The notes: generated from the letters alone by a model not told the origin. Positions 52,603 to 62,247 are shown, counted from the stretch's first letter. The stretch: 64,000 nucleotides of DNA from Afipia sp. Root123D2 (GCF_001425835.1 NZ_LMDP01000001.1:1607838-1671837), one strand, 5' to 3'. Program-made: numbers and translations.

Positions 52603-55600
52603 GTGCGATCTCCAACGGGCCCGCCCGCTGCGGATCCTGCTTCTTGTGTACCATACTGAAAACCACCGGAACGAATATCAATGTCGCGATCGTCGCGAAA
52701 ATCAGGCCGCCGATTACGGCGCGACCGAGCGGAGCGTTCTGCTCGCCACCCTCGCCAAGCGCAAAAGCCATCGGCGCCATACCGATGATCATGGCAAGCG
52801 CCGTCATCAGAACCGGGCGGAATCGGACAAAGCCTGCCTCCAGCGCGGCGGCGACGGGATCGCCCAGCACTTCCAGGCGCTCACGCGCAAAACTGATCAC
52901 CAGAACACTGTTCGCGGTCGCCACGCCCATGCACATGATGGCTCCGGTCAATGCGGGAACCGACAACGTGGTGCCGGTGGCGAACAGTATCCAGACGATG
53001 CCCGCGAGCGCCGCTGGCAGCGCCGAGATAATCACGAATGGATCCGACCACGACTGAAAATTGACGACGATCAGAAGGTAAATCAGGACGATCGCACCAA
53101 ACAAACCGAACAGGAGGCCCGAGAACGCGCTGTTCATCGTTTCCACCTGGCCGAGCAGAACGACTGAGCTGCCCTTCGGCACGTCCTTCTTCGTGTCACT
53201 CATCACCTTGTGAATATCCGCTGCGACGGCACCGAGATCGCGGCCGTGGGTCGTGGCATAAATTTGCACCATCGGCTGAATGTCATATTGCGACACCACG
53301 GCGTTCCCGGCCGACCGCTCGATGTTGGCGATGCCGCCCAGAATCGGCGTGTTCGCAGAGCCCGAGGCATTGATCGGCAGTGCCTCCAATTTACCCAGCG
53401 AGTCCATTTTGTATTCGGGGGTTTGCATGACGATCGAGTATGACACGTTGTTCGCCGGATCCAGGAAGAAGGTCGGAGCCACTTGCGAGCTACCCGCGAG
53501 GCTGACCACCATGCTATTGGTCACATCGCGTTCGGTCACGCCGACATACTGCGCCCGCGTACGATCGACATCGACATTAAACCCCGGAAGATTCGGCGAC
53601 TGCTGGATCCGCGCGTCCGCCACGCCCGGAATATGACGGATGCGGCGCAGCAGATCATTGGCGTATTTGAAGTTGGCGTCGAGATCGGCACCGCGGATTT
53701 GCAGATCGATCGGTGCCGGCGAGCCGAAATTCAGAATCTGACTGACGATATCGGCCGGCAGAAACGCAAACGTCATACCTGGGAATGCATGCGGCAGCTT
53801 CTCGCGAAGCGCCTGCACATGCACATCGGTCGGCCGATGCCCTTCTCTCAGCTTGATCTGGATGTCGGCATCCTGCGGTCCGATAACGCCGGTGTTGTTG
53901 TAGGTCATGTTGATGCCGCTGTTCGGGATGCCGATATTGTCGGTCATCGTCTCGAGTTCGGCAGCGGGAATGATGGTCCGGATCACCTTCTGAACATCGG
54001 CCATCTGGTTCGCTGTTTCCTCGACGCGCGTGCCCACCTGCGTGCGGACGTGCATCAGGATTTGGCCGGTATCGACCGACGGGAAAAAATTCCGCCCGAG
54101 GAACGGCACCAGCAGGAACGAGGCAGCGACGAATGCCAAAAAGCCGGTGACGAAAATCTTGCGATGATTCAGCGCCAGCGCCAGCATGCCATGATAGCCG
54201 TCGCGGAACCCCTCGAACTTCGCCTCGAACCCGCGCTGAAAGCGCACGAGCGGATTGCGCGACGGTGGCGGCGCGGCATTTCCATGCTCATCGTGAACAT
54301 GCGGATGCAGCATGTACTTCGCCATCGTCGGCACCAGCGTGCGCGACAGGATGAACGACCAGATCATCGCGAAGATCACCGCCTCGGCCATCGGCACGAA
54401 CAGGAAGCGCGAGACGCCGGTAAGGAAGAACATCGGAACGAACACGATGCAGATACACAGCAGCGAAACGAAGGCCGGGGTGACGATCTGGTTAGCTCCG
54501 TCGAGGATCGCGGGCTCGACCTGCTTGCCCTGCTCCAGATGCCAGTTGATGTTCTCGATCGTCACCGTCGCGTCGTCGACCAGAATACCCACCGCAAGCG
54601 CAAGGCCGCCGAGCGTCATGATGTTCAGCGTCTCGCCGAACAGCGACAACATCGCAATCGATCCCATGATCGATAGCGGGATCGATACCGCGATAATGAC
54701 CGTCGAGCGCCAGCTTCCGAGAAACAGCAGGATCATGATGCTGGTCAGGAGTGCGGCCAGAACGCCTTCCTTGGCGACGCCTTCGATGGCACCGCGCACG
54801 AAAATCGACTGATCGCCGATCAGGCCGATTTTGAGCGTCTCGGGCAGAGTGTCTCGGATCTCGACGATCTTCTTCTTGACGCCGTCGATGATATCCAGCG
54901 TGGAGGTTGAGCCGGCCTTCAGAACCATCATCAGCACCGACCGGTTGCCATCGACATGAACGATGTTGGTTTGCGGCCGGTTGCCGTCGCGCACGTGCGC
55001 GACATCGCGGATGTACACCGTCGCCCCATTGACGACTTTGATCGGCAAATCGCCGAGTTCCTCGATCTTGTGCGGCGAGTTGTTCAGCTTGATGGTGTAT
55101 TCGAAATTGCCAATCTTCTGGGTTCCGACCGGCGTAATCAGGTTCTGCGCCGCCAGCGCGTTGGCGACATCCTGCCCCGTCAGCCCTCGCGCCTGCATCG
55201 CGGTCGGATTGAGGTCGATCTGGATCTGGCGCAGCTTCCCGCCATAGGGCCACGGGATCGCGGCGCCCGGCACAGTCACAAGCGGCGTGCGCAACTGGTT
55301 GGTCGCAAAATCGGCGAGGTTTTGTTCCGTCAGTCCCTCACCCGACAGCGCGAGCTGAAGGATCGGCACTGTCGATGCACTGTAGTTCAGGATCAGCGGC
55401 GGCGTCGCACCAGGCGGCAACTGCTTGATCATGGTCTGCGCGATCGCCGTCACCTGGGCGTTGGCGGTGCGGATATCGACGTTCGGCTGGAAGAAGATCT
55501 TGATGATGCCGATGCCGTTATACGAATTGGCCGCGATGTGCTCGATGTCGTTAACCGTCGTGGTCAGCGCGCGCTGGAACGGCGTCGTGATACGCCCGGC

Positions 55601-55780
55601 CATCTGGTCCGGCGGCAGGCCGGTATACGACCAGACGACGCCTATCACCGGAATCCGGATGTCGGGAAAGATGTCGGTGGGAGTTCGCAGGGCCGCCAGC
55701 GGCCCCACAATCAGCAGCAGCAGGGCCAAAACGACAAACGTGTAGGGTCGAGTCAGGGCAATCCGGACAAGCGAGACCAT
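52595..55780 (-). CDS. RND efflux permease (AcrB/MexF-like HAE1 family)
   Basis: A 1061-residue proton-driven pump. It has the N-terminal TM1 (FVVLALLLLIVGPLAALRTP), two large periplasmic loops and twelve transmembrane segments. The proton-relay acidic pair is in TM4, GILVDDATVTIEN. Repeated motifs in the second half (GTTLSVPALTGAIMCMGVATAN) fit the family. The HPHVHDEHGNAAP cytoplasmic loop is His-rich, which could suggest cation handling, though the loop is short. It exports hydrophobic drugs or lipids. It is the first gene of a two-gene operon with the adaptor; no outer-membrane factor follows. Confidence 0.93.
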   Translation of the reverse strand: MVSLVRIALTRPYTFVVLALLLLIVGPLAALRTPTDIFPDIRIPVIGVVWSYTGLPPDQMAGRITTPFQRALTTTVNDIEHIAANSYNGIGIIKIFFQPNVDIRTANAQVTAIAQTMIKQLPPGATPPLILNYSASTVPILQLALSGEGLTEQNLADFATNQLRTPLVTVPGAAIPWPYGGKLRQIQIDLNPTAMQARGLTGQDVANALAAQNLITPVGTQKIGNFEYTIKLNNSPHKIEELGDLPIKVVNGATVYIRDVAHVRDGNRPQTNIVHVDGNRSVLMMVLKAGSTSTLDIIDGVKKKIVEIRDTLPETLKIGLIGDQSIFVRGAIEGVAKEGVLAALLTSIMILLFLGSWRSTVIIAVSIPLSIMGSIAMLSLFGETLNIMTLGGLALAVGILVDDATVTIENINWHLEQGKQVEPAILDGANQIVTPAFVSLLCICIVFVPMFFLTGVSRFLFVPMAEAVIFAMIWSFILSRTLVPTMAKYMLHPHVHDEHGNAAPPPSRNPLVRFQRGFEAKFEGFRDGYHGMLALALNHRKIFVTGFLAFVAASFLLVPFLGRNFFPSVDTGQILMHVRTQVGTRVEETANQMADVQKVIRTIIPAAELETMTDNIGIPNSGINMTYNNTGVIGPQDADIQIKLREGHRPTDVHVQALREKLPHAFPGMTFAFLPADIVSQILNFGSPAPIDLQIRGADLDANFKYANDLLRRIRHIPGVADARIQQSPNLPGFNVDVDRTRAQYVGVTERDVTNSMVVSLAGSSQVAPTFFLDPANNVSYSIVMQTPEYKMDSLGKLEALPINASGSANTPILGGIANIERSAGNAVVSQYDIQPMVQIYATTHGRDLGAVAADIHKVMSDTKKDVPKGSSVVLLGQVETMNSAFSGLLFGLFGAIVLIYLLIVVNFQSWSDPFVIISALPAALAGIVWILFATGTTLSVPALTGAIMCMGVATANSVLVISFARERLEVLGDPVAAALEAGFVRFRPVLMTALAMIIGMAPMAFALGEGGEQNAPLGRAVIGGLIFATIATLIFVPVVFSMVHKKQDPQRAGPLEIAHV

Positions 55781-55966
55781 CTACAGCGTTTCTCGATCTG
55801 CAGCATCTGGCGGCTGCGTTGGTAAAATAAGCTTCTTTCCGCGCCTGATGTACCCGAATCGGTGGCAACGAATCAACGGCGCCGATCCTCACAGTCTGTT
55901 GTTCGGACGATAAATAGCCCGCTTCGCCGGCGTTTCCGCCGGCTTGGGACTGATCCGTCGGCCTCG

Positions 55967-56365
55967 TTAAAGGACAAGCTGGGTCTGGGTCACGACCGCC
56001 ACCAGCCGGCCGTCGTCCGCGACCAGGCGAGTCTGCCAGACCTGGGTCCGGCGGCCCTTGTGAATTGGGGTTGAAGTCGCTGTGACCGTACTCCCCGCCT
56101 TGGCGCCGCCGATGAAATTCGTCTTGCTCTCCACCGTGGTCGTGCCTTTGGCTTCAGCTGACAGATTGATCATGGTCCCCGCCGCACCGACACAGTCCGC
56201 CAGCGCCATCACGGCACCGCCGTGGATGGAGTAACTGATCGTGCAAAGATCCTCGCGTACCACCATGGTGGCGACGACCTTGTCGGGTTCCGCTTCGGTG
56301 AAAGTCACGCCCATCAGCACGGCGAGCGGCATCGGCCGCGACAGGATTTTCTCAAGCAGGGTCAC
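55967..56365 (-). CDS. PaaI-family hotdog thioesterase
   Basis: A 132-residue acyl-CoA thioesterase-like protein. GTG 56365 (VTLLEKILSRPMPL) follows AAGGACG; a longer frame upstream overlaps the M20 gene and is not used. The hotdog signature is YSIHGGAVMALADCVGAAG, where the HGG and Asp are typical for the PaaI group, then KTNFIGGAKAGSTVTATSTPIHKGRRTQVWQ. These enzymes hydrolyse aromatic or medium-chain acyl-CoA esters. It follows the M20 peptidase gene after 40 nt in the same direction. Confidence 0.87.
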   Translation of the reverse strand: MTLLEKILSRPMPLAVLMGVTFTEAEPDKVVATMVVREDLCTISYSIHGGAVMALADCVGAAGTMINLSAEAKGTTTVESKTNFIGGAKAGSTVTATSTPIHKGRRTQVWQTRLVADDGRLVAVVTQTQLVL

Positions 56366-56405
56366 AGGTCGTCCTTTCCAGATGGTATTGTCGGGCGAAC
56401 GGTCG

Positions 56406-57686
56406 TCAGGCCGGCTCGACGCCGCACCATTGCGCGACGAACAGTGCAATGGTCTTGGCGGTCTTGCGCAGCGACTCGATTTCGACACGCTCGTTGAATC
56501 CGTGCATCCGCTCGGCATTGGCACCGAAGCACAGGCTCGGAATCTTCTCGTTGAGTCCATAAAAGCGGGTGTCGGTCAGAGCCGTAAAGGTCAGGTCCTT
56601 CAGTTCGCCACCGAAGGTGGCCCGGTGTGCGTCGCGCAGCACCGCCTCGGACGCCTCAGCATCGACAAGTTCATACCCCTCCGACAGGAAGCCGGACCAC
56701 TCAACGATGGGCGGATTCTGCTTGAGGAACGGATGCTCTCTTGCCGCCGCTTCGACGCAGGCGACGATCTCGGCCTGATGATCGGCAATCGACCAGCCCG
56801 GCAGCACGGCGATACGGCAATCGACATCGCACCATGCCGGCACGCTGGACGCCCATTCGCCGCCCTTGATGATGCCCGGATTGAAATTGATCGGATGCTT
56901 GAGCGCCTTGAAATATCTGTCGCCGGCGGCACGCCTGTTCCATTCCTCCTCAAGACCTTCCAGCGCCTGAACCAGATGGTATGCGGCCTTGATCGCATTG
57001 GCCCCCGCGCCTGCTTCAAACACATGCGCCGGACGGCCGCGCACCTTGAGGCGAAACCAGATCACGCCGACCTGCGAGCGAACCAGCTTGGCGTTGGTTG
57101 GCTCGGGGATGAAACAGCAGTCTGCCCGATAGCCGCGCTGCAACGTCGAGAGCGCGCCGACGCCGGTGCTCTCCTCCTCGATCACAGATTGGAAATGGAT
57201 TCGCGCAGTCGGCTTGAGACCGGCCTTGGTCAGCGCGTCGAGCGCATACAGCGCAGCGATGGTGCCGGACTTCATGTCGCCGGCGCCGCGCCCGTACATC
57301 CAGCCGTCTTTTACAGTCGGTGAAAACGGCGGTGTCTCCCACATATCAAGAGGTCCCGCCGGAACCACATCGCAGTGCCCCTGCAGGATCAGCGAGCGCC
57401 CACTGCTCGTCGCCGGACGGTAAGTACCGACGACCGTGCGGGCCCGCGAGAAGTCATGCTCGATCGGACCGAAGCCGCGCAAACCTTTCAGTTCATCGAC
57501 ATCGATATGCCAATCGTCGACCTCGTAGCCCCGCTGCCGCAGCAGGTCGCCCATCATGTCCTGGCACGGCCCTTCAGCACCGCGCGTGCTGGGGATCGCC
57601 GCGAACTGCCGCGTGGTTTCGATCTGCCGATCGAACGCCTCGTCCACCGCGTCGAAAATCCGCCGCTGTTGATCGGGTAATGCCAT
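56406..57686 (-). CDS. M20 family zinc peptidase/deacylase (ArgE/DapE type)
   Basis: A 426-residue binuclear zinc amidohydrolase. Metal ligands and catalytic residues are visible: QGHCDVVPAGP (first His and the nearby Asp), GRGAGDMKSGT (bridging Asp), VIEEESTGVG (catalytic Glu pair) and the last His near the C-terminus (RMHGFNER). The dimerisation domain is interposed (about 190-310). Members remove N-acyl groups from amino acids or dipeptides (ArgE, DapE, carboxypeptidase); this one cannot be assigned more closely. It is upstream of the thioesterase gene, probably in one operon. Confidence 0.9.
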   Translation of the reverse strand: MALPDQQRRIFDAVDEAFDRQIETTRQFAAIPSTRGAEGPCQDMMGDLLRQRGYEVDDWHIDVDELKGLRGFGPIEHDFSRARTVVGTYRPATSSGRSLILQGHCDVVPAGPLDMWETPPFSPTVKDGWMYGRGAGDMKSGTIAALYALDALTKAGLKPTARIHFQSVIEEESTGVGALSTLQRGYRADCCFIPEPTNAKLVRSQVGVIWFRLKVRGRPAHVFEAGAGANAIKAAYHLVQALEGLEEEWNRRAAGDRYFKALKHPINFNPGIIKGGEWASSVPAWCDVDCRIAVLPGWSIADHQAEIVACVEAAAREHPFLKQNPPIVEWSGFLSEGYELVDAEASEAVLRDAHRATFGGELKDLTFTALTDTRFYGLNEKIPSLCFGANAERMHGFNERVEIESLRKTAKTIALFVAQWCGVEPA

Positions 57687-57841
57687 TGTTTACCTGCCCT
57701 TGCCATGCGTTCTTGAGATCGCGCATTGGCTCCACTGTAGCCAACTTTATGCGCCGCATGGAAGGGCGGTTCATTTGCTGACATCTCCGCGCGACCAAAC
57801 CGGTGCCTTCTAGAATCAGCCCCACGGCCTTACGATAAGCC

Positions 57842-58171
57842 ATGACGTATTTTTACCTGATCCTGGCCGTCGCTTTTGAAGTGGTTGGAACCGCGGCCTT
57901 GCAGGCGTCCGAACAGTTCACCCGGCCCAAGCCGCTGATCCTGACCGCAGCGGGTTACGCTGCAGCATTCTACTTCCTGTCGCTGGTGCTGCGGACCATG
58001 CCGGTCGGTATCGCTTACGCGATCTGGTCCGGCCTCGGCGTTATTCTCATCACGATCGTCGGCCTTGTCTGGTTCGGCCAGAAGCTCGACATGCCGGCAA
58101 TTATCGGTCTCGCGCTGATCGTTGCCGGTGTCGCGATTATCAACCTGTTCTCGAAAACCGTGGCTCACTAG
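57842..58171 (+). CDS. SMR family multidrug efflux protein (EmrE-like)
   Basis: A 109-residue protein with four transmembrane helices. The membrane glutamate essential for proton/drug exchange is E13 in LAVAFEVVGTAAL. The family motifs KPLILTAAGYAAAFYFLSLVL and YAIWSGLGVILITIVGL are present. EmrE-type dimers export quaternary ammonium compounds or guanidinium. The next two small genes follow closely and may belong to the same transcript. Confidence 0.92.
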   Translation: MTYFYLILAVAFEVVGTAALQASEQFTRPKPLILTAAGYAAAFYFLSLVLRTMPVGIAYAIWSGLGVILITIVGLVWFGQKLDMPAIIGLALIVAGVAIINLFSKTVAH

Positions 58172-58180
58172 GATCGTAAA

Positions 58181-58330
58181 ATGAACAACCGCAACATCCT
58201 CTACGCGATCGTCGGTGCCCTGATCGTCGCGGTCGGTATTCTCGGATACATTTTATATCAGGAGAAAAAACAGCCCGAGGGTCTGCAGATCAATGTCGGC
58301 CCCGATGGGCTGAAGATCAAAAGCAAATGA
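58181..58330 (+). CDS. Small single-pass membrane protein, 49 residues
   Basis: ATG 58181 opens MNNRNILYAIVGALIVAVGI, one membrane helix (about 6-25), followed by a short hydrophilic tail (QEKKQPEGLQINVGPDGLKI). It starts 9 nt after the SMR gene stop behind GGATCG, and its stop overlaps the following ATG by ATGA. The tight coupling on both sides argues that it is real. The family is unknown to me, although similar short proteins with an INVGPDGLKIK tail are common next to efflux genes in Rhizobiales as I recall. Confidence 0.7.
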   Translation: MNNRNILYAIVGALIVAVGILGYILYQEKKQPEGLQINVGPDGLKIKSK

Positions 58331-58575
58331 TCATCGCCATGCAACGCACCATGATCGGTGCCGCCGGCGCCGTGCTGCTGCTTGTGACACCTGCCCTCGC
58401 CGAACGCGTGTCGCGTGAATCCGACATCACCAGCCTGCGGCTCGGCCAGCACATTTACGTCGATGACGGCACCTGCCCCGCGGGGCAGATCAAGGAAATC
58501 ACCGGCTCAAAGCTCACGCCTCAAGGTGTCGCATTTACGCGCAAGTGCCTCGACCGAAGAAACATGCGGCAGTGA
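58327..58575 (+). CDS. Small exported hypothetical protein
   Basis: An 82-residue protein with a signal peptide (MQRTMIGAAGAVLLLVTPAL). The mature part has two cysteines (GTCPAGQIKEITGSK and RKCLDRRN) that may pair. ATG 58327 overlaps the previous stop; ATG 58339 (MQRTMIG) is also possible. I recognise no domain beyond a short secreted-protein family. It is the third gene of a likely SMR operon and is convergent with the SDR gene 19 nt away. Confidence 0.72.
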   Translation: MIIAMQRTMIGAAGAVLLLVTPALAERVSRESDITSLRLGQHIYVDDGTCPAGQIKEITGSKLTPQGVAFTRKCLDRRNMRQ

Positions 58576-58594
58576 CGCAGGACAGACACGTCCG

Positions 58595-59341
58595 CTAGAC
58601 CGTTCGGCCGCCATCGACGGGGAGCACCACGCCGGTGACAAAGCTCGCATCGTCCGACGCGAGATAGACGCAGGCCTTGGCGATGTCATCGGGCTGTGAC
58701 ATTCGTCCCAGCGGAATGGTCGCGATGAATTTGGCGCGGTTCTCCGGCGTGTCGGGCACGCCCATGAATGTCTCGAGCAGCGCCGTCTCGCCGATCACCG
58801 GCGCGATGCAATTGACCCGGATTTTGTCCGGCGCAAGTTCAGCCGCCATCGCACTCGACAGCAGGTTCACCGCGCCTTTCGAGCCGTTGTACCAGGTGAG
58901 GCCAGGCCGTGGACGGATGCCGCCGGTCGAACCGATGTTGATGATGCAGCCGCCCCCTTGCTTGCGCATCAGCGGCACCGTCGCGTTGGTCATGTGAAAA
59001 ATGGATTTCACGTTGATCGCATAAACGCGATCGAATTCGTCTTCGGTCACTTCAAGGATCGGTTTGTTGCGGAACGACCAGCCGGCGTTGTTGACGACAA
59101 TGTCGAGTCTGCCGAAGTTCTCAACCGCTGTTCCGACCGCTTTGTCGATATCGGCGCGTTTGGTCACGTCACCGCCGACGGCAATCGCCTGCCCGCTGTT
59201 GCCTGCGACACGCGCAGCACCCTCGCCGTTGAGATCGAGAATGACGACCTTTGCGCCCTCCTCAACGAAGTGTCTGACGATAGCAGCACCGAATCCTGAC
59301 GCACCGCCGGTGACGATGGCAACCTTGTCCTTGAGACGCAT
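58595..59341 (-). CDS. SDR family oxidoreductase
   Basis: A 248-residue classical short-chain dehydrogenase. The Rossmann loop TGGASGFGAAI, the NNAG motif (IVVNNAGWSF), catalytic Ser in NIGSTGG and the YxxxK pair in WYNGSKGAV are all present. DLNGEG at the end of beta-2, with an acidic residue, suggests preference for NAD. Substrate unknown; glucose dehydrogenase or 3-oxoacyl-ACP reductase-like assignments are common for this sequence type. Confidence 0.9.
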   Translation of the reverse strand: MRLKDKVAIVTGGASGFGAAIVRHFVEEGAKVVILDLNGEGAARVAGNSGQAIAVGGDVTKRADIDKAVGTAVENFGRLDIVVNNAGWSFRNKPILEVTEDEFDRVYAINVKSIFHMTNATVPLMRKQGGGCIINIGSTGGIRPRPGLTWYNGSKGAVNLLSSAMAAELAPDKIRVNCIAPVIGETALLETFMGVPDTPENRAKFIATIPLGRMSQPDDIAKACVYLASDDASFVTGVVLPVDGGRTV

Positions 59342-59688
59342 GTTCCGATCCCTGCTCTGTCATTGGCCGCTCGCGCGGCGGCACGACACTACGTCACCCC
59401 GTCACGGTTTCCTACCGCTCCGGCCGGCGTTATCGCAGCGTTACGGCCGTCAGAACGCGCGGCGCGGCGCCCTGACCGGCGCGCCGAAAACGGTACATGG
59501 TTCAATGGCCGACAACCCTTTCCACCAAAGCACGCACGTGTTGCGACTCGCTGTATTGGATATCCGGCACCTTGTTCGCTGATGCAGCGTGACTTCCGGT
59601 TCCATCGCCATAGAATCGAACCGCGCGGCGATAACGATCCTGCGCCGCGCGTGATTCGGAAATGAATCGAGGATCGGAGGGTCACGCG
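59342..59688. other. Gene-free intergenic stretch
   Basis: Between the divergent SDR gene and the Gly-rich membrane protein gene I see no recognisable gene. GC-rich palindromic segments such as GGCGCGGCGCC around 59458 are present, with no obvious function. Confidence 0.4.
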
Positions 59689-59982
59689 ATGTCGGGTATG
59701 CTCATCAATCTGATTATCCAGATTATCGGTGGAGCCATCGGCGGAAATGTCGCTGGCGGCGCGGCCAAGAACGTTGATCTCGGAACGCTTGGAAACACCA
59801 TCGCCGGCGCCATTGGCGGCGGCGTCGGCGGCCAGATTCTCGGGATGGTGATCCCGATGCTCGCTAACAGCGCTGCAACGCCGGACATCGGCACGATCAT
59901 CGGTCAGGTGGCCGGTGGCGGCGTGGCTGGAGCGGTTCTCACCGCGATCGTCGGCGCGCTCAAGAACAGAACGGCAGCTTAA
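59689..59982 (+). CDS. Gly/Ala-rich small membrane protein
   Basis: ATG 59689 (MSGMLINLIIQIIGGAIGGN) follows a GGAGGG ribosome site 9 nt upstream. The 97 residues include three glycine-rich hydrophobic helices (about 4-20, 40-65, 75-95) separated by NVAGGAAKNVDLGTLGN-type loops. The glycine-zipper character suggests a membrane-embedded or oligomeric protein of unknown function. Confidence 0.75.
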   Translation: MSGMLINLIIQIIGGAIGGNVAGGAAKNVDLGTLGNTIAGAIGGGVGGQILGMVIPMLANSAATPDIGTIIGQVAGGGVAGAVLTAIVGALKNRTAA

Positions 59983-59995
59983 GCTCTGTATTGTC

Positions 59996-60027
59996 AGATG
60001 CGAGGCGCGTCCGCGCGCCTCGCATCT
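59996..60027. terminator. Bidirectional terminator hairpin
   Basis: A perfect 14-bp stem (AGATGCGAGGCGCG at 59996-60009 with CGCGCCTCGCATCT at 60014-60027) lies between two convergent genes. It has no T run, so termination would rely on the stem alone or on Rho. Confidence 0.6.
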
Positions 60028-60035
60028 GGATCGCA

Positions 60036-60578
60036 TCAGTGGGAAACATAGTCCGCGCATTTCTGGACCGTGTCGCTTGCGCCCCAGGGCATGATCGGCA
60101 CGGAAGACGTTGAGTTCTTCGGCGACCCCTCGATCACCCGATCCGAGTAGACCATGTAAACCAGCACGTTCCGCTTGATATCGCAGCCACGGACTATCTG
60201 CATTTTTTTAAAGAACAACGACCGGCGCTGCCGGAACATATCCTCACCTTGTTCGAATTTTTTTGCGAAGCGGATCGGACCGATCTGCCGGCATGACAGC
60301 GAAATATCCGACACTTCCTCGGCCAGCCCCAACCATCCCTTGTACCCGCCCTTCTCCGGCACCGTGAAATGACAGGCGACGCCCTGAACGTCAGGATCGT
60401 CCATGCCATAGGTCGCAAGCTTGTCATCAGGACTGAGCAGCTTGAACACCGTCGAGCGCCGGAAGATCAGGTCAGGTTCGTCGGCGGCATGAAGCGGCGT
60501 GACCGGGAACAGCACCAGCCCTGCAAAAAACAGGCAGGCCACATGCGCGAACCGAAGGCGGTATTTCTTGCACATCAT
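60036..60578 (-). CDS. CreA-family exported protein
   Basis: An about 180-residue protein with a signal peptide (RFAHVACLFFAGLVLFPVTP). The CreA signature is ACHFTVPEKGGYKGWLGLAE, RQIGPIRFAKKFEQGEDMF and MQIVRGCDIKRNVLVYMVYS. CreA proteins are widespread in Proteobacteria; the function is unknown and the creBC genes are not adjacent. The start is ATG 60578 or 60575; a longer open frame further upstream lacks the signal context. Confidence 0.88.
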   Translation of the reverse strand: MMCKKYRLRFAHVACLFFAGLVLFPVTPLHAADEPDLIFRRSTVFKLLSPDDKLATYGMDDPDVQGVACHFTVPEKGGYKGWLGLAEEVSDISLSCRQIGPIRFAKKFEQGEDMFRQRRSLFFKKMQIVRGCDIKRNVLVYMVYSDRVIEGSPKNSTSSVPIMPWGASDTVQKCADYVSH

Positions 60579-60807
60579 CAAAACAGGGCTCCATCGGCGG
60601 AAAAGCACCGATCCGGGGTGAAAATCACGGGAATGGTCATGTGGGGAGGCATCAAGGCAGTTCAAAGGCCGACCCGGCCTCTCATCGCGCGTTAATCCCA
60701 CCGCAGGAAGCCTTGAGTAAGGTCGAAAGACGTGTCGGTTGATTTTTGAGTGAACCTCCGGGCTCGCTCGCAACACCTAGACTTCAAACCAGATCGGGGA
60801 TGAAGGC

Positions 60808-62247
60808 GTGAAGTACCAGTTTTCCTTGTTCGTGCCGCGCCAAACACTGTCCGGCGCATGGCGCCCTGCGGTCACCGCGCTTGCGGCTGTGGCCGCTCTC
60901 GGTGGCTTCGCCACCGCTGCCAAAGCTCAGATTCTGTGGCAGAACGACGCCGATTACGGTTACGGCTATTACGACCGATACGACCGCAGCGACTACGATC
61001 GCGGCGAGCCGTTCTATGAACCAGCCCCGCGCGTGCGACGCCAGCCGCAGCGGGCCAAGCGCAGCCGTCATCCCGAACCCGGTCCGACGATTAAAGCCGC
61101 CGGCAAGCCACAGGGGCCGATCGTCATCGCCATTTCGATCGAGCACCAGCATCTCAAGATTTACGACGCGAATGGCCTGTTTGCCGAGTCCCCGGTGTCG
61201 ACCGGGATGCGCGGGCACACGACGCCGATGGGCGCTTTCAGTGTCATCCAGAAAAACAAATGGCATCGCTCCAACATCTACAGCGGCGCGCCGATGCCCT
61301 ACATGCAGCGCATCACATGGTCGGGCATTGCCATGCATGCCGGTGTCCTGCCCGGCTATCCGGCATCGCACGGCTGCATCCGGATGCCGACAAGCTTCGC
61401 GATGCGGATGTGGGGATGGACCAGGATGGGCGCACGGGTGGTGATTACCCCCGGCGATGTCACCCCGGTCGACTTCTCCCACCCCAGCCTGATTACGAAA
61501 AAGCCAGCGCCGGTGGCTGTGATACCGGACGCGCCTCAAAGATCCACGACCGCGCCCAAAGCCGACAAGGTTGAAATCTTCAAGATCGCCGCGAATGACA
61601 CGAGGTCGCCGCCTGTTCTTGAAACGCTCGAGTTGCGCCTGACGTCCGTCGTGGACGGACATGCCGAGATCCAGATTGCCGATACCCGCGGCGCGGACGC
61701 AAACCCCTCCGCCGACCGTGCATCCTCTGGGACGGCCACGGCCTCTCCGAGCGACAAACCCGAGGCAACCAAGCCGGCAGACGACACAGCCCAGCCGGCC
61801 AAGGACGCAGCCGCCCCCGCAGTGAAACGAGCCGGCCACATCGCAGCATTCATCAGCCGCAAGACTGGCCGGCTCTACGTGCGGCAGAATTTCGAACCGC
61901 TGTTCGACGTTCCGGTCACGATCACCGGCGACAACCCGCTGGGTACGCATATCTTCACCATGCGCGCCGACAAGGATACTCCCGGCGCCTACCGCTGGTC
62001 GGTCGTTTCGCTGCCGACGCCCGCGCGCGGCGAAAAGCCTTCGCATCAGAAGAAGGCAATTGAGGTGTCAGCGCCCATGCCGACGTCTTCGTCACCCGCT
62101 GAGGCGCTGGACCGCATCACCATTCCCGATGAGGCCATGCAGCAGATCGCCGAAGCGATCGCGCCGGGCGGGTCGCTGATCGTCTCCGATCAGGGCCTTG
62201 GTGACGAAACCGGCCGGGGGACCGATTTCATCGTCCCGCTGCGCTGA
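60808..62247 (+). CDS. L,D-transpeptidase (YkuD domain)
   Basis: A 479-residue exported protein with a GTG start at 60808; the nearby upstream ATG runs into a stop. A signal peptide (about 20-40) is followed by a Tyr/Asp/Arg-rich linker. The YkuD catalytic domain (about 110-230) carries the Cys in PASHGCIRMP and the His in AMHAGVLPGYP. L,D-transpeptidases make 3-3 crosslinks in peptidoglycan or anchor proteins to it. The C-terminal third is a Pro/Asp-rich region and a second, beta-rich segment (HIAAFISRKTGRLYVRQ) resembling a degenerate YkuD repeat. Confidence 0.9.
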   Translation: MKYQFSLFVPRQTLSGAWRPAVTALAAVAALGGFATAAKAQILWQNDADYGYGYYDRYDRSDYDRGEPFYEPAPRVRRQPQRAKRSRHPEPGPTIKAAGKPQGPIVIAISIEHQHLKIYDANGLFAESPVSTGMRGHTTPMGAFSVIQKNKWHRSNIYSGAPMPYMQRITWSGIAMHAGVLPGYPASHGCIRMPTSFAMRMWGWTRMGARVVITPGDVTPVDFSHPSLITKKPAPVAVIPDAPQRSTTAPKADKVEIFKIAANDTRSPPVLETLELRLTSVVDGHAEIQIADTRGADANPSADRASSGTATASPSDKPEATKPADDTAQPAKDAAAPAVKRAGHIAAFISRKTGRLYVRQNFEPLFDVPVTITGDNPLGTHIFTMRADKDTPGAYRWSVVSLPTPARGEKPSHQKKAIEVSAPMPTSSSPAEALDRITIPDEAMQQIAEAIAPGGSLIVSDQGLGDETGRGTDFIVPLR

